The notes under the pieces were generated by a model that was given only the letters and a program-made list of their open reading frames with translations, was not told the DNA's origin and made no database searches. The position numbers and the translations under genes are program-made. From Dicaeum eximium (Eukaryota > Chordata > Aves > Passeriformes > Dicaeidae): a stretch of 64,000 nt of DNA. The stretch spans positions 3,286,001-3,350,000 of the forward strand of contig VWZP01002400.1 of NCBI GenBank assembly GCA_013396995.1. Reading direction: 5' to 3'. Of the stretch, positions 38,405 to 52,000 are shown one piece after another (the stretch's first letter is position 1; every line of letters starts with the position of its first letter).

Positions 38405-39150
38405 AATCACAGAACCATAGAATGGTTTGGGTTGGAATGGACCTTAAAGATCACCCAGTTCCTACTCCACTGCCACAGGCAGGGGCACCTTCCACTAGGC
38501 CAGGATGCTCAAAGCCCCATCCAACCCAGCCTTGAACACTTCCAGGGATGGGCACATCCCTATTTCTTTGGGCAACCCATTCCAGGGCCTCACCACCCTC
38601 ACAACAAGGAAATTCTTACCAATATTGAAACTAAGCCCACTCTCTTTCAGTTTGAGGCCATTCTCTTGTCCTGACACTACATGCTCTTGTAAAAAGTCCC
38701 TCTCCAGCTTTCCTGTAGGGCCCCCTTTATATACTTAAGCACCACAAGAAAGTAACCCCAGAGCCTTCTCTTCTTCAGACTGAACAAACCCAACTCTCTC
38801 AGCCTTTCCTCATAAGAGGTGCTCCAGTCCTGTGATCATTATTTGCATCTTTCCTCTGGACCTGCTCTGACCACATCTGGTCCATGTCCTTCCTGTGCTG
38901 AGAACCCCAGAGCTAGTACAGCACTGCAGGCTGGGTCTCACCAGAGCAGGGGGCAGAGTCCCCTCCCTGCCCTGCTGCCCACACTGCTCTGGGTGCAGCC
39001 CAGGGTGCAGCTGGCTTTCTGGGCTGCAAGCTCACATTGCAGGGTCATGTCCAGCCTCTTATCCACCAGCACCCCCAAGTCCTTCACCTCTGCCTCTCTA
39101 AGTCTATAGCAATACAAGGAGTTGCCCCAACCCAGGTGCAGCATGGGCAA
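38405..39150 (-). mobile_element. CR1 LINE, 5'-truncated, minus orientation
   Basis: The plus strand begins with the rc of the avian CR1 3' terminus (ATCACAGAACCATAGAATGG), followed by the conserved 3' UTR text (rc of GGTTTGGGTTGGAATGGACC, cleaned matches through 38600). The element therefore reads on the minus strand. Toward 39150 the minus strand encodes fragments of the C-terminal end of the CR1 reverse transcriptase, including KDLGVLVDKRLDM-like text (here VKDLGVLVDKRLDM) and AAQKAS. The frame is broken after about 70 codons and further stops follow, so it is a dead copy. It is truncated at the 5' end near 39150, typical of CR1 insertions. It lies about 3.3 kb upstream of the S1PR1 start codon. 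Confidence 0.93.
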
Positions 39151-42100
39151 AATATGCAGGCAATTTCAGTTCCATTCCAAAAGGTGGGTGTTTGTATCAC
39201 AAAAAGCATCATTAAACTTAAGACGACCACACACATTTACAGTCTTCTTGACATCTTGGCAGTGAAGAAACGGAAATATAGTTCCACTCTTCACAGGCAA
39301 ATGGAGCCAGATCAGCTGGATTTGCACTGAAGGCTGTCTAAACCCTCAGAGAAGATAGGTTAGCATGGCTCAGCTGCACAGGTTCTAACCTGCTTCCAAG
39401 AGCTGAAACAAACACAGGACTCAGCTGGTCCAGCCAACTCTACAAAACTGCAGCTGCTGGTAAGTGTTTAGCAAGGGGGTTTATACCAGGGTTATACTCC
39501 AGCCTCACCCAGAGAACAAGCCACCAACAGAATGAGAACTCTTTCTCAGTACCTCTCCAATTGCCTGGTCCACTGAGAAGGAAGCTTGCACTTCTACTAC
39601 AGAAATCCAGTGTATACATAGCTCCTTTGAGAACTCCAGTCTGCAATTGCCTATGGTCAGAATAAGGAGAAAGAACAACACAATGTTATTCATGCATTTC
39701 AGAAATAATCAGAATGCAGGTCACTGTCAAGGCGAATCAGAATGCTGGTTGCTGCCAGCAAGAAGGCTATGCACATCAGGACACCAAACTGACACATTAC
39801 AGACACCTCACCTGGCTAAACTGGTTAAAAAAAATGTTCTGCAACATGTCTACTAGCATAAAGAGACAGACATTTTTCACAGGGATCCTGAGTATGTATA
39901 TGCTCTTAGGTAGTTTTCAGGATGAGCAGAAATTTTTTTAAGGAATGTAATGAAGAACAACAAAATAATACTGACTGTGTGTGACAGCCAAAGTTCTTGT
40001 GGAACTTCCAGGGAGAGCTTAGTGTGGTGGGGATTGCAGAAACCTGGCTAGTCAGAGCAATTTCCTTGCAGGAAAATGCTTTGATCTTGTCAGAAAAGCT
40101 GTAAGCTGAGGTCCACCCAATGCCTGCATATCAAAAGACTGGTGGCCTCTGACACCACCAGACTGAACTCTCCCAGTGCAGCTGGACAACTCAAAATTGC
40201 ATCAGAGGAGTGTCTGAACACTACCCATCTTGAAAAGATAGTGACAATCCCTGCAAGAGAGATTAGCAAAGGATTTTTCTCCAACACGTCATTCTTGAGC
40301 ACTTTCAAAAGTCTTAGTCCATATAAGCAAAAACTACTTTTATTCATTCTGATGCAACTTAGGTCACAAAGGGAGCCATTCGTCTCTGAAGTGCTAGGTC
40401 ATGACAGGAGATCTGTGAAACACTACCAGACTGCAGGTTTGGTCACCAAGAAAATACCAAGAATTCTCATGACCAGAAGAAATATAAAAGTTGGATTTAT
40501 TATTCTGCTGCAATCCCTGAACAAATATTCCATATTCTGAATAATTTGTCAAGATGTATATGCATTGTAGCATACTCTTACATGCCTCCAAGTAATTGAT
40601 ACTTTTCAAAAACTGTAAGGAAAAAAATACACCTAACTAATTTGTTCAAATGGGCTCAAATGACACCTTAAATGATGTACATGCAGGCAGAAGAAAATTT
40701 TAATATTGTGAGATAACTGAACCCATACTGGGAGACTATACCAGGAAATTCTAAGAGAGCAGAGCAGAGGCTGAAAGTATTTCTGTATCTGTAAGAAAGC
40801 TACGAAGAGTAAATTAAATTATTTTATTAATTTGTTAACGTAAGAGTAAATACAAACTATTTATATTGATTCTTGAGCATACTGAGTACCTAAGAGAACA
40901 ATTCAGATTTATTGTTCAGTTTAAAATTAATTAGTGTTTCAATTTCATCACTTTTCCAGTTTAGAACAATGTGGTTTTAAATTATTCTTTCCACAGGGAA
41001 GAGGTTAGATGAATTAATTTTCTGTTGATATTCACGGTGTTCAAAAATTCTGTATCTTCTTTCCTCAGATTAGAATCAAAAACCTGGTTTGGAGAAAAAA
41101 AAAAGTCATAAGAACATTGCAAAGACTAAAGCACACATATTATTTCAGTATTAGTATTCTGTAACTTAGATGGTCCGGTTTTAAGTTCTTGATATTGATA
41201 AATAATATTAATTAAATAGCCTTTTTTGCTTTAAAAGGCAATTGTAAAATGTTTACTATATTCATTTTTGTGAGAATCTGTACTTTATTTTTAGCTCACT
41301 AAGCTGAATATATTATTAGGAAAAGCTCAAGTCTGAAGGGAAAGAACTGAAGTAGTTGACAAAGGGACGTGCAATAGTTTGCATGGCTATCATTGTACCC
41401 AAAACCGTAACACACTTTGATATATGGAGCAATCATTAACAGCATGATAAAACTAATAGCTAATAAACTCTTGAACTTTGTACTAGCAGTTCAACTACAG
41501 AATGTTTCTCAAAGGGCACAGGCTGCCAAGGATGACACACATTCCACTTGGGCACAGCAACTGAGATCTGCTACACCGGGTCCCTGCCCCGCTCCTTCCA
41601 GGAGCACATCCTGCAGCTCTGTGCCGACCTAGGATACCACACCTACTGTGCCCTACAGAGGGATACATGTTACACACTGGGAAACGCTCTGCAGATACTC
41701 TACATTTCTTTCAAGTGTGTACATATCTTACTGGAGGCTGCAGAAAGTTAAAAAACTAGGTACAGAAAAAGTCTCCCAACACAGCAATACAAAAAATTAT
41801 CAGAAGGTTGGCTTATCTGTTATTTTTACCCAATGCACAAGAGTGAGAGGTGAGCTTCAAAGCCTTGGGAGGGGTGTGGCAATGTGGAAAGAATTAACTG
41901 CTTTGGATTAAATCAGTAGCAGCAAGAGCTACATCACCTTTAGCCCAATTTTCAAAAGCATGGGTTAACCACAGTGGTGTGAAAATTATGCAGTCAGCTT
42001 GGCCTAGTAAATTTGTGAACTTATCAGTATTACAGTTTATTTTCTACACATGCTACTCAGAAAATAATGCCTTGGAAGTCACTTTGGGGGGACAGGAGTG

Positions 42101-45100
42101 ATAGAAACACTTCTGCAGCCTGATTAAAAAAAAATCCTGAATATTCACTTTAAAAACCCATTTCCACTATTTTTCAATGAAACATTCTGAGGTGCCTTCA
42201 TCTCCAGTAATATAACAGATGAAAACCAGAAAGAAGGAAGAAAAATAGGAGAGGGAGCTACTCAGAGTCAGGCAGGAAGCTACTTGGCTGCACAGAAAAT
42301 GGCCTCACCCTTTCCACTGACTTTTAGTTTATATGTTTCTTTTCCGTATTTGTTTCAAGAGTTTCCTTCCATTAGAGTCACAGAACTCCTGCAAAGGCAG
42401 CTGACTGCATTTAGATACACAGCACTGATAAATTGCATCTTATTTTACGTACTTGTTTATCTCAACTGAAAAAGAGTGTCCCAATCAGTCACTGCCATAA
42501 ATGACATAATGATAGGGAAGAAAAAGTGCCTTCAATCTGGTGTATTCCCTGATCCTATTGGCAAGGTGATGGGTTACACAGATGAAATGGATGCATTGAC
42601 GTATCTTAAAAAGGGTCACTGTAGTTTGTTTTAAAGAAATAAGAACAAGAGGAAGAATTTCAACCCTGGGGAAGAATATGCATATAATTCCAAGAACTCA
42701 CCTGAGGGATAAATTCTGAGTTTAAAACAGAGCAAAATCTTAAAAATTGAGCACCTCTAGGCTAACTGACCAAAGAAGAAATAAAAAACAGAAATAAACT
42801 TTCTGGTTTTGTATGTCCAGCACTTTTATACCCTTTTGGTCTTCTGTGTTCTGCATCCCTTACCATAAATCACTCCTCCCTGCTACTCCTAAATCTTAGT
42901 GTAAACTTGCCAACTTCTTATTAGTTGTCTTATTTCTTTGGTCAATGTTGGGAGTACTTTAGTACATTTAGATGAGCTGATGTGGACTTATTCTTCAGCA
43001 GCCTTTAATTAAGAAGAAAATTATTACTGCCAGAGTAATGCCAATGTAGTTGTAGATAGGAGCATAAAATATGAATCCTCCAAGTCTGTCTTTTCTTCTG
43101 CAACCTCACCAAAAAAGGTAAAAGAGGACTTGCTCAATGATTCTAAATTAACAAACATGATATAAAACTTGTGAATACCACAGTCAAAGGAAGAGGCTTC
43201 AGTGATCTATCCCAAGGCCACAGGAGATAACAGGGTTTCAGTCTCTTGGGCAATTATAGCTTCTAGCAGAAAACAATGGCTATTAGTGAGGCACAATGTG
43301 CAAAACTGCTCATCACACCTGGGAGAAAGATAGCTTGGGTCAGCTGAGTCCCAGCACTTAAAATCTTGTGCTGTCTCAAATTACACCTCAGTACATAGCT
43401 AAAATTAAACTCTTCTGTAGTTCTAAAGGCCCTAATTGGCAGCAATGGAAATTGCTAGGAAGATTACAAAATAATAATTTAAAAAACCCCACTATAGAAA
43501 AAAGTCCTGAACCAAGAACAATTCACCCTGAATGTAATTAGAAAAGTATCAGATTAAAACTGTAACTTGCCACAGCTACTCCTTAAGAAGAATGCTTTTT
43601 TATTAACACTATTCCTGATTATTCCTCTCATTACTCACTGAACTGCTTAGATACCATGACCTGACCTAGACTGAGAAAACGGTGGCTTGCCTTCCTCGCA
43701 AAAGCAGGTGCAGACACCAGAAACACTGTAAAATCTCTTTGACAGAAGGAACACGGAAATATATTAATGAACTCAAAGCCATTCTCACACTAGCCTAAAG
43801 TCCCTATGTGGAGCATTAGCAAGAAAATCTGGTTTAATTCCAATTAGCTGAGAACAGGGAGGTGATCAGTCAGAATCAAGTGCAAAACCCAAGAGTGTTC
43901 TCACGAGCATGGAGCTCTAGCCACATAGCTAGTCCTAACTGACTCTGTTCTGGTAATACTGGAGCTAGAATTTGCTAGCCTACATAAAGATTTGGTTCTT
44001 TTGACACATCATTTATGTTTGAAGCAGTATGTTGATGTGATGTCTGTTTCTTCAGAGAGAACTGGAGGTGAAACTCCAACCTGTGTTTTGTAAATTCTTA
44101 GAAAGTCAGCACTGCCAAAAGCTGTATTTAGGAAATATCAGGCACATGACTCACTTCTAGTCCTTGTTTTATTAACTGAGATACACTGTGAAGCAAGGAG
44201 TCCCTCAACAGCACAGTTCGAATTTTTTTCATATTGCTAAGGCATTGTTCTTTTCAAAAGCAGAATTAGCTGATAGCCACTGGTAGAAAGATTTATTTCT
44301 AGACTATCTTTCCAACTTTCCAACTTAGTCATTGCCACAGTTTTATGCAAAAGCTAAAAAAAAAAAAAAGCCTAAAAATTACATTAGTTTTATAAGTAAG
44401 CCTTATTTATTTGGAATTATTGGACCCCTCATGACAACAGCTGAGCCAGGTACAGAGCTGTTTTTAGACACCCAGAGTGGCATTCCCAGGTACTGGAGCC
44501 CCCCAGACTGCAGGCCATGCTTGAAACTAGAAAATAACCTTGCTCTGGAGATTGTGGATATTTCTCAGAACACCACACTGTGCAGGTATTAGTGAACAGG
44601 ATTTCATACAATATCTTGTTTTTCATAGAAATGATGAGGCAAATCTAGACAAATTTTTGTGGACATGGTTACCAGAAAAAAACTAGACAATAATTCTGAG
44701 GAGCTGTTATCCAAAAGGGAAATTTGTCTGGATTTTAGCTAAGCTGTATAGAAGCTCTACACTTTGAGGACAAACAATGCAGGCTAGAATATGTGATTGC
44801 TGTAAGTCACTTCTTGATAAAAAGCTAAGGAGCTTTGTTTCACAATATGACTAAAGCAGAACAGCACTGGGAAAACTGCCTCAGGAAGTCCACACACAAT
44901 ATAAATCATAATCAGATTTTCCATACCTTTCTAGACACAGGAACTCCTAAAATATCAAACCAATGAGACTACAAGTTGAATACTAAGCCAATAGATTCTG
45001 CAGGCATAGTTCTTGAAACAGATTTGTGAACTACATATATCCATATTAATCTCTCTACAGAAATACCTATTTGATAAGAAAATCTGAGGAACAGTGGGAT

Positions 45101-45230
45101 TAATGGCATTTCCTGAACAAACCCAAAACGAAAGCTAAACTAATTCTCACAAAAAGCTACAAAAAACTCACCCCAATTTCCAGTAAGCAATAAAAAATAT
45201 GTCCTTTTGGCTCTTGGAGCTTGCTGCTCA
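39151..45230. other. Intergenic between CR1 copy and aldo-keto reductase 3' end
   Basis: AT-rich sequence without recognisable exons. A 132-codon open frame at 40142-40540 (plus) resembles no known family. A homopolymer A14 is at 44356-44369. No RNA gene or further transposon could be supported. Confidence 0.55.
44356..44369 (+). repeat. Poly(A) run, 14 nt
   Basis: Uninterrupted run of 14 A. No retroposed gene body was recognised in front of it. Confidence 0.9.
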
Positions 45231-45250
45231 CCTCTCAGCCCTGCAAATAG

Positions 45251-45256
45251 TTTATT
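45251..45256 (-). terminator. Possible poly(A) signal of the aldo-keto reductase gene
   Basis: AATAAA on the minus strand, about 660 nt after the stop codon at 45914. It is one of the few canonical hexamers within 1 kb downstream. Support is positional only. Confidence 0.3.
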
Positions 45257-45913
45257 TGTACCTGGACTTGTCTGGAAAGATTTTTACTTTGGTTTATCTA
45301 CAGGCTAGTAACTAATATGCATAGAACTCTCTGAGTCAATGCCATAATAATGCTGTGATATGCATAAAATTTTCTGGCGATGCTCAGATATTGTGTATTA
45401 CAATGAGATTATATTTTTGATGGAGATTTGCAGTATATTGTACAACATAAATACTGTTATGATAATGGCATTAACTTTTTTTTTTTATCCAACTTTTTCT
45501 TCTTCATATATTGTACCCCTCTAAGAAAGAACTTGAAAAATTATTTCATACCCAACACCTCTATTGCACACTAACAGGTGGCACTTTTACCCTACATTTT
45601 TCAAGGAGTATCTCCTCATTTGAATTAAACAGCCTGATGCAGGATCTGTGGTATAAATGGGAGTCTTTGCATGGACTTCAATGAACTGAGGAACAGCATT
45701 TGAGATGGAAATATAAAATCTCTTTGAGGGTTGTACAAAAGTGATACCCTCAAAAATATCTTTTGTCTGTTGCCAATGTTCAGGATTTCAAATCAGTGAT
45801 CATTATTAGCAGACACTATCTTGATTAGATTCTTACTGTAACCTTCTCTGAATTGAAATTACATGGTGTGACTCACGGATCCCCGAGAAAGCAAAAAAAG
45901 CTCAAACCTTGAT

Positions 45914-46009
45914 TCACCCAATAAAACTTGGATCCCAGGATACATGTCTCCCATCATGCATTCCATTCAGAATTTCAACATCATCTTCTGCTATTGTAAA
46001 ATCAAACAC
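45914..46009 (-). CDS. Aldo-keto reductase terminal coding exon
   Basis: A 96-nt exon in phase 0, beginning after the acceptor TTCCCACAG (46010-46018). It encodes VFDF, then an acidic helix (TIAEDDVEIL), then NGMHDGRHVSWDPSFIG and a TGA stop at 45914-45916. VFDF and the following acidic helix are the standard start of the last AKR helix. The product stops about 30 residues after VFDF, without the extended loop C of AKR1 enzymes. Confidence 0.92.
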   Translation of the reverse strand: MFDFTIAEDDVEILNGMHDGRHVSWDPSFIG

Positions 46010-49000
46010 CTGTGGGAATGAATATATAGTTAACACCATGAATACAGAGAGAATCAACAACCGCAGATATATTTTAGTATTTAACTGACCAAGATTCATT
46101 TAAATGTGAGGCCCAATTTTTATACATTTTTCCTTTGGAAAATTCTTCTTATATTTTATCATAGAAAAATACTCCATCAAGCTGACAGGCTCCATTGGGT
46201 CTTTTGCTCCTTTAGTGAATCATTTTTATTTGCAGACTATGTTAAGATGGTTTTGTAGCACTCTAGCCTCAGGCAAGGATCCAAGACAAGGGTAGTATCA
46301 AAGCTGTTTTTGACAGCACTCTTTATTGTCACTGCCAGAGGTAGGTATAGGAATACCCTGACAGCAGTCTCTTTGGAAGAATGAGCTCAGTATTTCACTT
46401 ACATCCCAATGTTCAGTTTAGAGTGTTACAGTTCTCCTTCTCAGAACTTTAGACAAAGAGAATTTTTAGAAGGTATCAGGACATTCACAAAGCTAACAAG
46501 CCAAAGGCTGTGTCTGCCTTTTCTATGACTACTTTGACAAAACTCTCACAAATCAGCTAAACACAGAAACAGTGCTACAGTGCCTCAGTACTAACTCAAA
46601 CTTGAAAGCCATCACCTGTCTTCAAACACAGGTTCTTACAGCCACTGCCTTCTCCTGTGGCTGCACCTGCCATGTCAATGATGGTGTCAGTGCTTTCCTA
46701 GCAGGTGTCCTATTGAGATATTGTTATCAGCAGGTTGCCTCTGTTCCTTTTGTCAGAGCTCCTCTGTGCTCCTCCACTAAAAAGATTCTGTGGAGCCTGA
46801 ACTGTAGCCAAATGAGCTCCTCCCATCCTGCAGTATCCAGCAACCACTGTTTTCTGGAATGATCTTGTAGTCGAACCTCAGTGCTCTCTCAAGCCTTTTA
46901 AGCTTAAACCAGGGACCAGTCACAGAACTAGAAACCCTATGTATTACATACTGAGGATTTAATGAAGACCAAATTGACCAGAAGTGGTAGAGACTCAGGC
47001 CAACACAGAAACATGAGGGAAAGAAAAAACAAGGGAGATGTGATAAACAACACTCAGTGATTGTGCCAGTTCCTTCCTCTCTCCATCTTAAGTTTTCAGT
47101 TTGGATGTAACACATTCCCTCAGTTGTGTGAAATGAATTGGTGGTGCCATAGAGTAAACTCTGTAAAAAATGAAATTAATCTGGATTTAAAACATTATCA
47201 GAGAAAATAAAAGAATTAGGAAGGATTTTTAAATTGGTTTTGTTCTCTGATCTGGTTCTCAATACAGCACCGCAAGCAGCTGTGCTTGTACCACAAAAGG
47301 CAGTGTGTATGTCAGAATAAACAGTCAAGGCAGGAGCTGTATAAACAGGCATGGCCACCAGCAGAAATCCTCATTACATCTATACTGATTCACACCTACA
47401 CACACACACACACACAGAAAGATAAAAATAGCAGACAGAAATTTTCTGTCGCCTTGCAAAGTTTCTTCCAGATTTGCCCAGTTCATACCCCTACGATATT
47501 TTTGGAAATAAGTTGTGGTTTTGCCTACCCTAAAGAAAGAACACTTTCAGATTAGAGAAATAGAGAGACAAAGCAAGTAATGAATTAAAACTATTTGGTA
47601 TGAAAAGGAAATTTAAAAAAGGTGTGGGGGAGGAATCACTCTGCCAATTCTCATTCATTCCCACTTTTCTTTGTGCTGCCCCTTCATGCTGGGACCTTTT
47701 CTGCACACTGAGTAGAAGGAGAAGGTAAGGGAAGAGTCAGGACTGGCAGGACTGTGATTTCCTTGGAAGGTCTTCATGTTGGAGTTATCCACAAGTGAGT
47801 TTTAAAGCTTTCATTAACTGTTATGCATAGCATCCAAACTCCTTCCATTTGACCTATGTGCCTATCACAAAAAGAATGTAACCATAACCAGAACATGATG
47901 TTCTACAACCAGACAGGTAATAAATAGAACTATTAATTACAAAAATCAACTCCAAAAGGTCTTCTATAGATTTTTCTTTGTACACAGTGATTAGCTCTGC
48001 AGGTCTTTTCTGATATTTGTGAGTTACAGGTTTTTCTTACATTATTGTCATTTCATGGTACCATCATTTGCCAATTTGGACTGAGTTACCCCAGTATAAA
48101 ACTGGGAAAGAAAATGGGAAGGCAAACCAAAATGTTAAAAACTCTTACTTGAATGTTAGCCAGGCTTGAGTGCATAACCAAATCTTACCTTGCAGTTTTC
48201 CTCTATCCGTTCTGCCTTTGTTGACTTTGGAATAGTGACAATCCCATTCTGAAATGAATTATGCTTCTCATCACTAAAATATGCATATTTTAAGAAAATT
48301 GTCTATCTTCAAACCATTACAGTAAATTCCTCACATCTTTGAAGGTTCTAGTTTCATTTTCTGGGGGTGCTGACATTTTTCTATGCCATTTTCAACTACA
48401 GTTGAACTACTATAACTACTATAACTATAGTTATATATACTGTGTTGATTTCCAACATACTACATGGTTTATATCAACTTAATACATTATTTCACTGCTT
48501 AGTACTTTATACCGAGTGACAGAAATGGAATAATGAGGGATACTGCTTGTAACATTTACTTTGGAAACATCTCTTAGTAGTGGCTCTTATTCTCTACAAC
48601 AAGATTATTTGAAATAATTAATATTTGAAATACTGGTATGATTTGTGTACTACATTCTAAATTTCCAGTACAGCCATCAGTTCATACAATATCAACATAC
48701 TGAAAGCAGAAATACCTTCTGTATAAATTCTGGTTTGATGCACAAACCCCAAACTATTTTCATTGTTTTCCTGAGAAAGGAGACACATTTTTATTACCAC
48801 CTTCTATTACCTGTATGCTCCAGCGTATGCAAATCTGTGCTGGAGTTCTGCCATACTTCTTTGACAGCTGAATGACAGTAGGATGAGTGAGTGCTTCACC
48901 TTTGGCTAAAGGACAGTAGCCTTCAAAAACAATATTTCTGCTCCTACAATAATCAACCAGCTCCTGAGGTCTTTGGAAAGGGTGGTATTCAACCTTAGAT

Positions 49001-52000
49001 AAATAGAAATCAACTTTCAGTAAAAACCCTGAAAATACATTTCGTAGAAAACATCAATGAAAATGAAAATAATTTTTCTCTTGTTTTAAAAATAGCTTTT
49101 AAGTGAAATCATTGCTTCTGGGAAGCAGATGTAAGGCTTTAGTTTTAGAAGATACATGACAGGTATTAATCACGTACTTTACCAGCAATTGGCACAAAAG
49201 TTAACTGTATTTTATGTTTCCCTCAGAAACAAGGTGCAGTTGTCTGCCTGACCTGCAGCTGGACTTCCATTATTGCTCTGTTTTTAAGAAATACATACAA
49301 ATGCACAGTGGAAGCCAGCATCAGGTAATTTTTATTGGTACTTCGAGACTACATTATCTTCCCCGAATTGATGTCCTTTCCTGTTTCTTTACTAATGATT
49401 CTTTTTAATGATCTTTGAGTTGCCCACGCAAGGGGAGGGGGCTGAGCAGGGGCTGGGTTTGCAAGCAACCAACCAGAACAAATTGCTTAGCATGAGGACT
49501 TGACCTTGGAAGCAAAGCCGGTTGGCATGGATTGCACATGGCAAATCCTGCATTGTGTGTGTGGTGTCACCATCAGCTTGGGCAGGGAAGCAGCCGTGCT
49601 GTGGAATGATGTGTGAAGGGGATCCTTTGTAGGAAGGAAGATCACAAATTGCCAAGAACCAGTTAAAAGAGGGAAAGTAACAAGCTACAAAGACACAGTT
49701 GGAAAAGGAAAAAGAAGTTACTGGGACAGCAAGGATCTCAGAGGAGAGACATATTCTGGCATATAGCTAAAAGCAGAAAAGAAACTCTGTAATGTTCCTT
49801 AATAAGTTATTTAAATAAGTATTTCGCAGTCTATTCATTGCAGGAAGCATACATTACTCTGCATTTAGATGGAAGTGGGTAGTGTTTTCTTTTACAAAAT
49901 GCAAAATCATGTGATGTATTTTTGTGACTGGTCATCAGTGTTGTTCCAGCGATTGAACTCTTACGCATTTTGAAGAAAAATACTCTGAGCAATTACCTCA
50001 ATACATGGAATCTGGAAAATTTCTTCTGCTACAAAGGGGACAAATGAATATTTCCTGTTTCTCATCTTTAGTACATGTTGTCTTTTCAGACAACAATAGT
50101 CAGAAACAATAGGCTGGCAGTCATTCAACATGAGCTAAGAAAAAACTGTGCCCCTGGAAGGCTGGGCTGAGTCAGCCTAAAGTTGCTATGATCTAAATTA
50201 CTAGGTGGACTCGGGAACACGGTTCAAGCAGCAGACATCCATGTCTTCAACCTTTGATGTTTCTTGACCTTTGAGTACCCTTTGGATTTCATGTTTGTAT
50301 GTGTAAGAGCAGTGGTTAGGTCATTTAGTTATTCACTTGTTTGCACCTGAGCTGGATACGAAATATTCTCGTTGTATCTAAGCAATGAGAGGAGAAGTGA
50401 AAGAGCAAGCCAGGTGTATTACTGGATTATTAAAAGAGTAATAAGGAATTTTAGCAGTTTTTTACAGTAAGTATAGCAAATAATATAGCTCAGAAAACAT
50501 TAAATAAAAAATTATATATTTAGGATCAAATGCTGAAACATCTGCAGTGCCTCTATATGACTTATTCAGCATTTATTACTAATTAAACTGCAAGTAGAAT
50601 TTACCTGCTGGTCTAGTAAGATTCCAGACAGCACATTTTCGGTTACACCAGAAATGTTTAAATCAAGAGCAGTATGCTGAGATATCACCTGCCTGCTTCA
50701 CAAGCAGAATACATAACAATAACTACTTCCTACCTGAAAATATCATACTTTGTGCCTTTCACTGAATCTAGAGGCTCCCAAATTTTGTGAATCAAATTTT
50801 GACACATGCAGTTTTGTGTTGGTAGAATCAAGTATTTTTCTTCTTAAATATATTATTAAAATAATTAAATGCACCAAATAAAATAAGCACTTTTGAATTT
50901 ATTTTTTTTTTTGTAAATTAAAACATTCTGGAAGGTTCTAGCAGCATTTTAATGCAGGCTCTAAGATCCTGAGCTACAAGAGGATCCTGAGCTACAAGAG
51001 GCATAAGGTGAGTGGTCAACATCTGCTTCCCCTCAAAATAACAATTCTTGCTTCCTGTCTTGCCCCACCCTTGTTATTTTCGTCACCAGACTTTTCTCAA
51101 GAGAGGGCTGTCTGTCACATGATGGCAGAGGAAGATCTTGATCTCTTTTGGCACTCTACCCTGATTGACTGGCATGTAAGAACAGAACAGTTTGCAGTTC
51201 ACATTACAGAACTTCACAGCTGCTACATGCCCAGCCACAGGGGACCTCTAACTAAAGCACTGGTTTTTTACAACAGTCACAGCAAATGGGGAAAAGTTGA
51301 GCCTAATAACAACCCTGACACATGGCCCTAGAAAGTCATACTTCAGATGATGGTGCACAGAGGGCTCACTCTTTCCACCCTGCTGTGGTCCTTTTCATGT
51401 GATAAAGTTTCTACACATCTGGAATTCAGTCATTTTCTCAACGAGAATGTGTCCTACAATTTTTTCTCTTTATGAAACTGAAATGCAAGCCTATGAATAT
51501 TTTCTATATAGAAGAACAGTTTAGGTGAGTTTATGTACAAAGGGGTTGTTTTCTAATGTCTCAAATGCATTTCCACCTTGTACAAATTTACACAATAGAG
51601 CTCAATATTAATGGCAATATCAACAATGTTACCAAGTCTCTCTGAGGTCATTACACAGTAATTCACACTTCTCCAGGACTGGAAAAATATTGATGAACAT
51701 TCCTATATGGAATTCATAGAGAAACAGCTTATACTTGGGTTCAGTGCATCACTTTAGTAAATGAAACATATATATTTATTAAGTACTTAGTGACAGGGCT
51801 GTGAGCCTTCAGAGAGACTTCAAAAATTTCTATGAGCATAAATCCAAATTTCCTACTACCAAGTCAATAACAAAACTCTGGCACACAAACCTGGAACTTC
51901 TAGGTTTTAAGTTTCACTCTACATGATGCTAGAATAAAGTATCATAATTTTACAGTGTTTACCAGTACTTTTAATAGTATATTGAAATTTTAAAAGGTGC

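Noticed and set aside
40142..40540. 132-codon open frame on the plus strand
   Set aside because: No family resemblance, AT-rich surroundings and no transcript signals.
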